From contig CBFIIT010000002.1 in assembly GCA_965662725.1 (NCBI GenBank), positions 1 through 64,000 of the forward strand: a DNA stretch of 64,000 nucleotides, in the 5' to 3' direction. The position numbers were made by a program, and so were the translations under genes. Within the stretch, counting starts at the first letter, position 1. Each line of letters opens with the position of its first letter. This stretch comes from UBA8337 sp965662725. Its GTDB lineage: Bacteria; Pseudomonadota; Alphaproteobacteria; RS24. Below the pieces are notes generated by a model that worked only from the letters and a program-made list of their open reading frames with translations, searched no databases and had not been told where the DNA came from. Below are positions 24,842 to 32,855 of the stretch, one piece after another.

Positions 24842-26694
24842 CACCTGAAGAGCTAAAACAACAGGCTGAAAAATCGCCCAAAGCCGAAGCCGAACAGCCC
24901 AAGCCAAATGGCGCGGCTGAACCCGGAAACGGAGGCAAGGCTGAAAAAGGCGATAATGCGCAAGAATATATGGAGCATTGGTTTTGGGGGCCGGTGCTGG
25001 CCTGCCGCCGCATTTACGGGCAAGTCATTGCCGCTTCCGTGCTTATCAATCTGTTTGCGCTGGCTTCCTCGCTTTACATTATGACGGTTTATGACCGCGT
25101 TATCCCGAACGAAGCGGTGGAAAGCCTATGGGCTTTGACCTCTATCATGATTGTGGTGATGGCGTTTGACTTCGCGATGAAACTTATTCGCGGGCAATTT
25201 GTCGATGCGGCGGGCGCGCGGATTGATAGGGTGATCTCTGAACGCGTGTTCAATCGCATTGCGCGAAGCGATGTGACGCTGAACAAGCAATCAACCGGTG
25301 CCTTGTCGAATACGGTGCGCGAATTTGAAACCCTTAAAGAGGTACTCGGCTCGGCCAGTTTTACCGTCTTTGCCGATTTGCCTTTCGTGATTTTGTTTTT
25401 ATTCGTGCTATGGGGCATTGGCGGGCCGGTGGCTGCTGTGCCGGCAATGATTGTGCTGTTTGTGGTCGGCTTTGGCATATTGCTGCAGCCGGTCATGCGC
25501 CGCCTTACCATGTCGGGCATGATGCAGGGGCAGGGCAAACAGGCGGTTATGGTGGAAATGATTTCCGGTCTGGAAACCGTCAAAACGCTGTCCGGATTGT
25601 CCATGCTGCGCAGACGCTGGTTGCAAAGCGTGGTCAGTCAAGCAGTGGCCAATCGCAAGACCAAATTTACCGGCCAATTGACACAAACCGTCACCCAATT
25701 GGGCCAGCAAATCAGCCAGGTGGGGATTGTCGTTTACGGGGTTTATCTGATTACCTCGGGCGAATTGACCATGGGTCAGCTCATCGCTTGCGTGATTTTA
25801 TCGGGCCGAACATTGGCCCCGCTGGGTCAATTGACGCAATTGCTGGGACGGATGAACCAAGCCTTGGCTGCCTATCGCAATTTGGCTGAAGTTCTCGACG
25901 GTAAAACCGATGAAGAAGAACGCAGTGGCCGCTTAAAGCGCGAAAAGCTGAACGGCGATATTTCTTTCCGGCATGTCAATTTTACTTATGAGGGACAAGA
26001 AAACCCGACGCTTAATGATGTCGGTTTTGAAATTCAAGCCGGTGAGCGTGTCGCGATTTTGGGCCGTATCGGTACCGGCAAGACGACGATTTTGCGACTG
26101 CTGGCCGGATTACATAAACCCGATGCCGGTATGGTGATGATGGATAATGCCGATGTGCGTCATATCAGACCACAAGATTTGCGCCGCAATATGTCGATTG
26201 TTTTTCAAAATCCGGTGCTGTTTTCCGGCTCCATTCGCGAAAATTTGCTGATGGGTGCGCCCGATGCGAGTGATGAGGATTTATTGGATGCTGTGCGTGC
26301 TGCCGGTGCCGAAGGCTTTATCGGCACATTGCCGGGCGGGTTTGATTTCCCGCTAACCGAAAGGGGGCGCGAATTATCCTCCGGCATGCGGCAATCCTTG
26401 GCCATTGCGCGGGCGCTTTTGGCCAAGCCTTCGGTTTTATTATTGGATGAGCCGACCGCCTCTTTGGACGCCGGCAGCGAGCAGGCCTTGGTTGCCTCTC
26501 TCGATACGGCGACACGCGGCATTACAACGGTTTTCGTAACCCATCGCGGCTCCATGCTGCAAATTGCAGACCGCGTCATGGTGGTTGATGGCGGGCGCAT
26601 TGTCGCCAATGGGCCGCGCGATGAAGTGCTGCAAAAACTGCAATCACCACAACAAAACACACCCCCGCAAGCCGAAACACCGGTTGCTGAATAG
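24835..26694 (+). CDS. Type I secretion ABC transporter permease/ATPase (LapB/RtxB-like)
   Basis: Inner-membrane half-transporter of 619 residues that powers type I secretion. A charged 45-residue N-terminus precedes six membrane helices (about 60-320), then the ATPase domain with Walker A LGRIGTGKTT, Q-loop FQNPVLF, signature ELSSGMRQSLAIARALL (a variant of LSGGQ), Walker B VLLLDEPTAS and the H-loop THR. Unlike HlyB and LapB it has no C39 or C39-like domain ahead of the membrane part. It starts within the end of the TolC gene and is followed by the adaptor gene after 11 bases, so all three parts are one operon. Confidence 0.9.
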   Translation: MLTPEELKQQAEKSPKAEAEQPKPNGAAEPGNGGKAEKGDNAQEYMEHWFWGPVLACRRIYGQVIAASVLINLFALASSLYIMTVYDRVIPNEAVESLWALTSIMIVVMAFDFAMKLIRGQFVDAAGARIDRVISERVFNRIARSDVTLNKQSTGALSNTVREFETLKEVLGSASFTVFADLPFVILFLFVLWGIGGPVAAVPAMIVLFVVGFGILLQPVMRRLTMSGMMQGQGKQAVMVEMISGLETVKTLSGLSMLRRRWLQSVVSQAVANRKTKFTGQLTQTVTQLGQQISQVGIVVYGVYLITSGELTMGQLIACVILSGRTLAPLGQLTQLLGRMNQALAAYRNLAEVLDGKTDEEERSGRLKREKLNGDISFRHVNFTYEGQENPTLNDVGFEIQAGERVAILGRIGTGKTTILRLLAGLHKPDAGMVMMDNADVRHIRPQDLRRNMSIVFQNPVLFSGSIRENLLMGAPDASDEDLLDAVRAAGAEGFIGTLPGGFDFPLTERGRELSSGMRQSLAIARALLAKPSVLLLDEPTASLDAGSEQALVASLDTATRGITTVFVTHRGSMLQIADRVMVVDGGRIVANGPRDEVLQKLQSPQQNTPPQAETPVAE

Positions 26695-26705
26695 GAGATT
26701 AAAAT

Positions 26706-28139
26706 ATGGATTGGCGTCATTTTGTTTCCCGAATGGGTGAGCGGCTCAAAGCCTTGCCGCGTCGTACTTTTGAGTTGTTGAAGCTGGCCGCTGCGATGGC
26801 GCTGGTTTTGCTGGGCCGTGCGGCACGGGTTTTGAAATTGAATATTGTCGGGCAAACACTGGCCGCTACACAGGCCGGTCAATATGTGCTGGTGCGCTGG
26901 CATAAGGCGGTTGATATTTATCGCAAGCTGACCAGCCCGCCGCCGGACCCGCTTATGGCGGCGATGATGATGCAAGGCGTCGAGATTGATATTGATGAAG
27001 ACCCGACCGAATTGCAGGGCAATAAATTATTCACCATGATCACTGCCTTTTTTGTCATCATGCTGCTGTGGGCGGCATTGACTGAATTGGATGAGGTGGT
27101 GCGGGCTGAAGGCACAATCGTGCCGCCAAGCTCGGTGCAATTGGTGCAAAATCGCTTACCCGGCTCGGTTGCCATCATCAATGCCAAGCTCGGCGATCGA
27201 GTGTCGAAGGGCGATGTGCTGTATCGGCTGGAAGATGAAGATGTGATTGCCAATTTTGACGATAATGAAGTGACGCGCATTGCTGCGCTGGCCACTATTT
27301 CGCGACTGACCGCGGAGGCCGATGGCGAAACCGAATTGGGCTTTCCGGAATGGATGGTAAAAAACGCGCCCGATGTGGCAGCCAGTGAGCGCGGTGTTTT
27401 TGACCGCCGCCAACGCGCTTTGTCGACACGCCTGTCGTCGATTAATCGGCGGATTAAAAATCTCAATGATAAGATTGAAATCTTGAGTCCCTTGGTTGAG
27501 GGCGGCCATGAAGCGCGGCTGACATTGGTTGAAGCGGAAGGCGAATATAATGCGGCGCGCGATGAATATGAGGCCGTGATAGCCAATTATCGGGCTGAGG
27601 CGGCGCGTGAATTGGCCGAGGTGAAAACCCGCGCCAATCAAGCCGGCGCGCGGGAAGATGCTTTTCGTGCCAAAGTGCGCCATGCCGATGTGCGCGCACC
27701 GGCTGACGGTATTGTCACCGCCGTGCATGTGAAAACCGTCGGCGCGGTGGTGCAGGCAGGCACGGTGCTGGCCGAGATTGTGCCGGATGAGCTGGCGGTT
27801 CTGGTGCAAGCGCGGATTTTGAGTGAAGATATTGGCGGGGTATATCCAGGGCAAATAGCGCAAGTATCGCTATCGGCCTATGATGTGTCGCGCTATGGCA
27901 ATTTGGAAGGCGAGGTGCAGCGCATTGCGCAAAACACCACGCAGGAGCAAAACCTGCCGCCATTTTATGAAACGCTGATTGCCATTCCGAAACCGCAATT
28001 TTCAAAAAGCGATGAAGAGGTTGAGATTGTGCCTGGCATGACGGTGATGGTTGACCTTATCGGGCAAAAGCGCACGGTGTTGAATTATATTATGACGCCA
28101 TTGAACCGCGCTGCCGGCGTCGCCTTTAGAGAAAATTAA
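26706..28139 (+). CDS. Type I secretion membrane fusion protein (HlyD/LapC-like)
   Basis: Periplasmic adaptor of 477 residues linking the ABC transporter to the TolC channel. A long cytoplasmic N-terminus of about 110 residues precedes a single membrane helix (FTMITAFFVIMLLWAALTEL). The periplasmic part starts with EVVRAEGTIVPPSSVQLVQN and a lipoyl-like half, then a coiled-coil hairpin (LSSINRRIKNLNDKIEILSP), the second half VRAPADGIVTAVHVKTVGAVV, and the HlyD C-terminal beta domain ending GMTVMVDLIGQKRTVLNYIMTPL. AGGAG at 26694-26698 precedes ATG 26706. No substrate gene follows; the next gene is convergent. Confidence 0.9.
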   Translation: MDWRHFVSRMGERLKALPRRTFELLKLAAAMALVLLGRAARVLKLNIVGQTLAATQAGQYVLVRWHKAVDIYRKLTSPPPDPLMAAMMMQGVEIDIDEDPTELQGNKLFTMITAFFVIMLLWAALTELDEVVRAEGTIVPPSSVQLVQNRLPGSVAIINAKLGDRVSKGDVLYRLEDEDVIANFDDNEVTRIAALATISRLTAEADGETELGFPEWMVKNAPDVAASERGVFDRRQRALSTRLSSINRRIKNLNDKIEILSPLVEGGHEARLTLVEAEGEYNAARDEYEAVIANYRAEAARELAEVKTRANQAGAREDAFRAKVRHADVRAPADGIVTAVHVKTVGAVVQAGTVLAEIVPDELAVLVQARILSEDIGGVYPGQIAQVSLSAYDVSRYGNLEGEVQRIAQNTTQEQNLPPFYETLIAIPKPQFSKSDEEVEIVPGMTVMVDLIGQKRTVLNYIMTPLNRAAGVAFREN

Positions 28140-28182
28140 AGCCGGGCTTGAGAGATGCGCATTCGAGCTTCACGCTTACGCT

Positions 28183-28224
28183 TAAAACGCACGCAAAGGG
28201 CGCGTCGCCGCGCCGTGCGTTTTA
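28183..28224. terminator. Bidirectional terminator hairpin between convergent genes
   Basis: TAAAACGCAC (28183-28192) pairs perfectly with GTGCGTTTTA (28215-28224), and GGCGCG/CGCGCC pair inside it around TCGC, leaving a one-sided bulge GCAAAG. The flanking A and T runs are inside the stem ends, so it can stop transcription from both the secretion operon (plus) and the TauE gene (minus). It covers the stop codon of the TauE gene. Confidence 0.75.
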
Positions 28225-28971
28225 TGTCGCCACCAGATAAAGTGCACGGGCAATCAAAACCGCGCCGACACTGAGCAAAATACGTTGCGTCCAGGTAAAG
28301 AAAGTCGCGTCTTGCATATTGTCGAGCACCCGCTTGCCAAGTGTCGTGCCGGTAACCGAGGCGATGATTGCAGCCAGCAGCAACCAAATGGCCGGCCAAT
28401 CATCCATTGAGGCGGTGCTGGCCAGTCCGCCATAGAAAATGATTTTCGAGATATGCCCAAGTGCTTGCGCCACCGCTTTGGTGGCGACCACCTGATGGCG
28501 GGTTAAGGAGACGCGTTGGAAAAACACATCGAGCAAAGGCCCGCCGACACCGGCCAGTAAATTGGTTGCGACCACCACTGCCCCGGCGAACAGGCCGATC
28601 GGTTTTTTGCTGACATCAAGCGCCAGATTTTTCGGCATCGCCCATGCGACGTAAGGTAATAGTCCCAAACATAAAAGCACGGTGACGCGGTCAGGCGCGA
28701 AAGCAATAAAGACCAAGACTGCCATAGCGGCGATATTGCCGATGAATAATGTGGAGACGATGGACCACTGCACATCTTTTCTATTCAGCCAAGCGCGATA
28801 GCCGTTTGAGGTCAGCTGAATAAGCCCGTGCAGAACCATGGCCGACGCGACCGGCAGCAGGCTGGCCAAAACACCCATCAAAATCAAGCCGCCCAGCATG
28901 CCGAAAATGGATGATAAAAATGCCGTCGCCAAAGTGGCGATAAGGATGATGGAAATGGTAAGTGCGCCCAT
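28222..28971 (-). CDS. TauE/SafE family sulfite/organosulfonate exporter-like permease
   Basis: Integral membrane protein of 249 residues with seven to eight helices. The family repeat is visible (FGMLGGLILMGVLASLLPVASAMVLHG and, in the second half, GVGGPLLDVFFQ followed by RHQVVATKAVAQALGHISKI). Relatives move sulfite, sulfoacetate or other small anions, but the cargo here is unknown. It follows hisG by four bases on the same strand and shares the terminator region with the secretion operon. Confidence 0.85.
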   Translation of the reverse strand: MGALTISIILIATLATAFLSSIFGMLGGLILMGVLASLLPVASAMVLHGLIQLTSNGYRAWLNRKDVQWSIVSTLFIGNIAAMAVLVFIAFAPDRVTVLLCLGLLPYVAWAMPKNLALDVSKKPIGLFAGAVVVATNLLAGVGGPLLDVFFQRVSLTRHQVVATKAVAQALGHISKIIFYGGLASTASMDDWPAIWLLLAAIIASVTGTTLGKRVLDNMQDATFFTWTQRILLSVGAVLIARALYLVAT

Positions 28972-28975
28972 GCGC

Positions 28976-29941
28976 TTAGTCTAACGCGCCGGTAAGTCGC
29001 TCAAAAGCACGATTATTATCCGGCCCGAAAATAAATTTCGGCGTGTCGGCAATCACCGCAATGCCGCGCTGGCCCAGTGCGTCGCGCATATCGCTGAATT
29101 TTTCGCGCGCCAATATCATTGAGCAGGCATAGTTACTGCCATCAGTATTTGGCACGGCTGAGTGCATGAGCGCTTGCGTTATATCGACCAATTGTGCCGG
29201 TTGGCTGGGCGCGTTGAACTTCAATTCCATCATCTCGGCGCCCGCTTGCATGGCCGATATTTGCGCCAAAATACGTTTGGCGGCAGCGCGTATCGGCGCA
29301 CTCCAATCGGCTTTCAAGGCGGCGGCAAGATTGGCCTCACTTTTTAAAATCAAGCCGTCTTCCGGTATCCGTAAATCATTGGCTTTCAGTGTTGCACCGG
29401 TTGAGGTGATGTCTACGATCGCTTCCGCCGCGCCCGAATTGGGGGCGGCTTCGGTGGCGCCGAAACTGGCTACCAGTTCAAAGTCAGAGACGCTGTGACG
29501 GGCGAAGAAATCAGCTGTTAAATTCGTATATTTGGTTGCTACCCGCAAACGACGCCCGTGTCGGGCACGAAATTCCGCCGCCACATCGGCGAGGTCAAAC
29601 ATGGTAGTGACATCAACCCATTTATCGGGAATGGCGACAATCACATTGGCTTGTCCAAAGCCGAGTGGCAGGCAAAGCTGAACGGCGCTTTCCATATCGG
29701 GGATTTCTTCGCGCAGCAGGTCTTCGCCGGTTATCCCCATATGCACCGAGCCTTCGGCCAGCCGTGCCGCAATATCACCGGCCGATACATATTCGACCAG
29801 CACATTATCGAGCCCCGGCAGGCTGCCGCGATAGCCGCGCGCGCCATCGCGTTTCAGTTTTAATCCGGCTTTGGTAAAAATATCCGCTGCCGCTTCTTCA
29901 AGGCGACCTTTGGACGGAATGGCAAGAATGAGTTGGCTCAT
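28976..29941 (-). CDS. hisG: ATP phosphoribosyltransferase (catalytic subunit)
   Basis: First enzyme of histidine biosynthesis, joining ATP and PRPP, 321 residues. LAIPSKGRLEEAAADIF starts the catalytic domain, VATKYTNLTADFFA follows, and AEAIVDITSTGATLKANDL is the PRPP-binding loop. It is longer than the HisG_S forms that need HisZ (about 210-230 residues), having about 90 extra C-terminal residues, yet is encoded next to hisZ; this long form with HisZ is usual for many alphaproteobacteria. It follows hisZ by 12 bases, so the two are co-transcribed. Confidence 0.95.
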   Translation of the reverse strand: MSQLILAIPSKGRLEEAAADIFTKAGLKLKRDGARGYRGSLPGLDNVLVEYVSAGDIAARLAEGSVHMGITGEDLLREEIPDMESAVQLCLPLGFGQANVIVAIPDKWVDVTTMFDLADVAAEFRARHGRRLRVATKYTNLTADFFARHSVSDFELVASFGATEAAPNSGAAEAIVDITSTGATLKANDLRIPEDGLILKSEANLAAALKADWSAPIRAAAKRILAQISAMQAGAEMMELKFNAPSQPAQLVDITQALMHSAVPNTDGSNYACSMILAREKFSDMRDALGQRGIAVIADTPKFIFGPDNNRAFERLTGALD

Positions 29942-29953
29942 AAATAAGGGCCC

Positions 29954-31177
29954 CTATTGCATCTCAATGGCGCGGTTCAGCCGTTCCAACGCAATTGCGC
30001 CACCAACGGCTGGCACGTCTTGCGCCGCACCGAGACTGCGCAGCAAATCATCATAGCGGCCGCCGGCGGCAATCGGTCGATCGACACCATTGGCATAAAT
30101 TTCAAAAGACAGACCGGTATAATAGGCCATGCCGCGCCCGAAACCGGCACGCAAATTATCTGCTATTGCCAAGACTTGCGGGGGCATAGCATTGCGCAAT
30201 CGCTCTTGGTCGGCCAGATAGTCGATAATATCGCTGACCGCTTTTTCCAGTGCCGGTGCGTCTTCCGCTTCTTCTTGCTTTTGCTGCAAATGCGCGTTGA
30301 TTTCAGCGCCGCTGCGTCCGGCAATAATGATATTGTCATCAACAGGGGCGGTATTTACATCGCTTTGCGTCAGACCGCTTAGGGCGATTTTGCGAAATCC
30401 GTCCGCATTGGCGGCGGTTTTCAAGCAGCGTTTTAAACGCGCCGTTGCGCGCGCACCAAGACGCAAACCGTCAATAAAGGCAGTGGCCGGGCGCGGATCG
30501 GTGACAGTCAGGCGGAAGTTTTTCAACCCCGCTTCATTCAGCGTTGTTTTAATCACATCAAAAACCGCCAAATCATCATCCAGCCCGCCATAGCCGCCGA
30601 TGATTTCCAATCCCAATTGGGTGAACTCTTCCGGCTGGCCGGAGCCACGCGGCTGATAGCGAAACGCCGTGCCCTGATAACAATAGCGCGCTTCGCCACC
30701 GGACCCTGAGGCGATATGCGCCAGCGCGGTTGGTATCGTTAAATCGGGGCGTAGGCAAAGCTGCTCACCGCCCGGATCAGTGAAGGTGAAAAGCCGCCGC
30801 TGCATTTCCGGCCCCATACGGTCAATAAACGGCGCCGCCGGTTGCAATATCGGCAAGGACAAGCGGGTAAATCCGGCTTGCTGTAATTTTTGTAATTCGC
30901 TGCCCGCCGCCACAGGGGCCGGTTGATAGGGTGCGGGCTGGCTTTTGACCTGATAACCGCCAAATACGGCATCGGCCACGTCGAGGCCGCGTTCGGCGCA
31001 AATTTTGGCTAAAATGAAATGGCTTCGCGCAGGAAATCCTTGTTTGCGATAATTCGATACCGAAGAGGCACCGATATCCAACATTTCAGCCACGCTATTT
31101 GTGCCGCCCAGCGCGTCAATTACATCGCTGGCCGAGGAAAGGCGTGTGCCGATTAATTTTTGCTGGCGTTCTTCCAT
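29954..31177 (-). CDS. hisZ: HisZ (HisRS-like regulatory subunit of HisG) fused to an N-terminal HTH domain
   Basis: Protein of 407 residues. Residues 93-407 are HisZ, the catalytically dead HisRS paralogue that activates HisG: LSLPILQPAAPFIDRMG, LCLRPDLTIPTALAHIASG, QPEEFTQLGLEIIGG and YYTGLSFEIYANG. Residues about 12-75 are unrelated to HisZ and look like a Cro/carph-isopro-type helix-turn-helix: DVIDALGGTNSVAEML, then IGASSVSNYRKQGFPARSH with the recognition helix, ending GLDVADAVFGG. A proline/alanine linker (about 76-92) joins them. The frame is continuous and has no internal start suited to a normal HisZ. No Shine-Dalgarno precedes ATG 31177, but a promoter places the RNA start there. 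The protein could both control HisG and bind DNA. Confidence 0.85.
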   Translation of the reverse strand: MEERQQKLIGTRLSSASDVIDALGGTNSVAEMLDIGASSVSNYRKQGFPARSHFILAKICAERGLDVADAVFGGYQVKSQPAPYQPAPVAAGSELQKLQQAGFTRLSLPILQPAAPFIDRMGPEMQRRLFTFTDPGGEQLCLRPDLTIPTALAHIASGSGGEARYCYQGTAFRYQPRGSGQPEEFTQLGLEIIGGYGGLDDDLAVFDVIKTTLNEAGLKNFRLTVTDPRPATAFIDGLRLGARATARLKRCLKTAANADGFRKIALSGLTQSDVNTAPVDDNIIIAGRSGAEINAHLQQKQEEAEDAPALEKAVSDIIDYLADQERLRNAMPPQVLAIADNLRAGFGRGMAYYTGLSFEIYANGVDRPIAAGGRYDDLLRSLGAAQDVPAVGGAIALERLNRAIEMQ

Positions 31178-31183
31178 AAAGCG

Positions 31184-31212
31184 GTTTTAGGAAGAAACAA
31201 CCTCAAAGTCAA
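31184..31212 (-). promoter_or_regulatory. Predicted promoter of hisZ-hisG, apparently leaderless
   Basis: Read on the minus strand: TTGACT (31212-31207), 17 bases, TAAAAC (31189-31184), six bases, then the ATG of hisZ at 31177. The predicted transcription start coincides with the first base of the ATG. This explains the missing ribosome binding site and suggests a leaderless message. Confidence 0.5.
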
Positions 31213-31299
31213 TGAAAATGAACTCTTATGTCTCTATTTTACGAAAAATGTAATTTTATTAATTAAAATTTTTACGTATAAATTCAAATAATTCATATA
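31213..31299 (-). promoter_or_regulatory. AT-rich regulatory region with inverted repeats upstream of hisZ
   Basis: Between the hisZ promoter and the end of hisS lies very A/T-rich DNA. AATTTTA-TTAAT-TAAAATT (31252-31270) is a perfect seven-base inverted repeat, bracketed by TTTTACG copies at 31237-31243 and 31270-31276. A second imperfect inverted repeat (AATAATTCATA/TATGAAATTATT) covers the hisS stop. These could be operator or UP-element sites; low sequence complexity makes chance palindromes more likely. Confidence 0.35.
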
Positions 31300-32832
31300 T
31301 TATGAAATTATTTTCTGAATTTCAGCCACCAGATCACTGCGTTTCACTTGTTTTTGCGCATGTTCAGAGGCGCGCCATTCGGCATTATCTTCAATTTCGG
31401 CCGATTTTTCCGCGCCAAGCTGCAAATCTTTCAGTGTCACAACACCGGCGGTGCGTTCATCTTCGCCTTCAATAACCACCAAACGCGCGCCGCGCGCATC
31501 GGCATAGCGCAATTGCGCTTTCATCGCGCTGTCGCCCATATACATTTCGGCGCGAATGCCTGCCGCGCGTAGCTCATTAACCAAGGACATAAGCTCCGGC
31601 CGCGTCTCTTTATCCATCACCGTGACCACGGTTAAGGGCGCCGGTTGCGCCGCTTCGCCTTTGCCAAGCAGGGTCAACGCGGCGGCCAGCCGCGACACGC
31701 CGATGGAAATGCCGGTCGCGGGAATTTCAATGCCTTTAAAGCGCTTGACCAAATCATCATAGCGACCGCCGCCGCCGACCGAGCCAAAGCGAGCTAATTC
31801 GCCGCTTTCATCTTCCGCTTCAAACGTCAGTTCAATTTCATATACCGGACCGGTGTAATAGCCGAGGCCACGTACCACGCTTGGGTCAATCGCCAGGCGG
31901 TCGGCCTGATAGCCGAGCTCGGTGAAAATCGCGGCCATGGACACAAGCTCATCCAGTCCTTGCTTGCCGGTTTCGGTTTCAGCAACCAATTCGGCCATGC
32001 CTTTTATCGCGCTTGTGCGATCATCTGCGCTGATGGAAACCATTTGTGCGACTTTATCAATTTGTGCTGCATCAAGGCCGGCGCCTTTGGTGAAGTCGCC
32101 GCTTTCATCTTTACGGCCTTCGCCCAAAAGCGCTTTGACGCCCTCCAGGCCGAGCCGGTCATATTTATCCATCGCCCGCAAAATGGTCAGCCGACGGCTT
32201 TCAAAATCTTCCGCTTGCGGGTCAAGGCCAATGGCTTCCAGCAGGCCATCCATAATTTTGCGATTATTGATGCGCACCACATAATCGCCGCGTTGAATGC
32301 CCAAAGCCTCCATGCAATCGGCCGCCATCATGCAAATCTCAGCATCCGCCGCCTGATTGCCGGCTCCTACCGTATCGGCATCGATTTGCATGAATTGGCG
32401 ATACCGCCCCGGCCCCGGCTTTTCATTGCGCCAAACCGGTCCGAATTGATAGCGGCGCAGCGGTTTCGGCAGGCGATCATAATGCTCCGCCACATGGCGC
32501 GCCAGTGGCGCGGTCAAATCATAGCGCAAGCTCATCCATTGCCCGTCATCATCTTCCAGCGCAAACACGCCCTCATTGGGGCGGTCATCATCGGGCAAAA
32601 ACTTGCCCAGCGCGTCGGCATATTCAAACGCCGATGTGTCCAATGCCTCAAAGCCATAGGCTTCATAGGTTTTTGAAATGGTTTCCAACATATGATTTTG
32701 CAGCCGTAATTCGGCCCCCGCCATATCGCGAAACCCGCGCGGGGTGCGTGCCTTCGGCTTAAACTTTTTCTGCTTCTTGGCTTTGCGCTTTGACGGCTGC
32801 TGGCTGTCATTTTGGTTTGGGCTATCAGTCAT
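31300..32832 (-). CDS. hisS: Histidyl-tRNA synthetase (alphaproteobacterial type)
   Basis: Class II synthetase of 510 residues that charges tRNA-His. A lysine-rich N-terminal extension (about 25 residues, KRKAKKQKKFKPKAR) precedes PRGFRDM. Motif 2 reads FGPVWRNEKPGPGRYRQFMQIDADTVG instead of the usual RHERPQKGRYRQF, and the histidine loop is RGLGYYTGPVYE instead of RGLDYYNRTVFE. These changes mark the diverged HisRS of alphaproteobacteria whose tRNA-His has lost G-1. An insertion with KGAGLDAAQIDK fits that group. It lies upstream of hisZ, which is its paralogue. Confidence 0.96.
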   Translation of the reverse strand: MTDSPNQNDSQQPSKRKAKKQKKFKPKARTPRGFRDMAGAELRLQNHMLETISKTYEAYGFEALDTSAFEYADALGKFLPDDDRPNEGVFALEDDDGQWMSLRYDLTAPLARHVAEHYDRLPKPLRRYQFGPVWRNEKPGPGRYRQFMQIDADTVGAGNQAADAEICMMAADCMEALGIQRGDYVVRINNRKIMDGLLEAIGLDPQAEDFESRRLTILRAMDKYDRLGLEGVKALLGEGRKDESGDFTKGAGLDAAQIDKVAQMVSISADDRTSAIKGMAELVAETETGKQGLDELVSMAAIFTELGYQADRLAIDPSVVRGLGYYTGPVYEIELTFEAEDESGELARFGSVGGGGRYDDLVKRFKGIEIPATGISIGVSRLAAALTLLGKGEAAQPAPLTVVTVMDKETRPELMSLVNELRAAGIRAEMYMGDSAMKAQLRYADARGARLVVIEGEDERTAGVVTLKDLQLGAEKSAEIEDNAEWRASEHAQKQVKRSDLVAEIQKIIS

Positions 32833-32855
32833 AGAGCTGTCTTATCTCATGTCGC

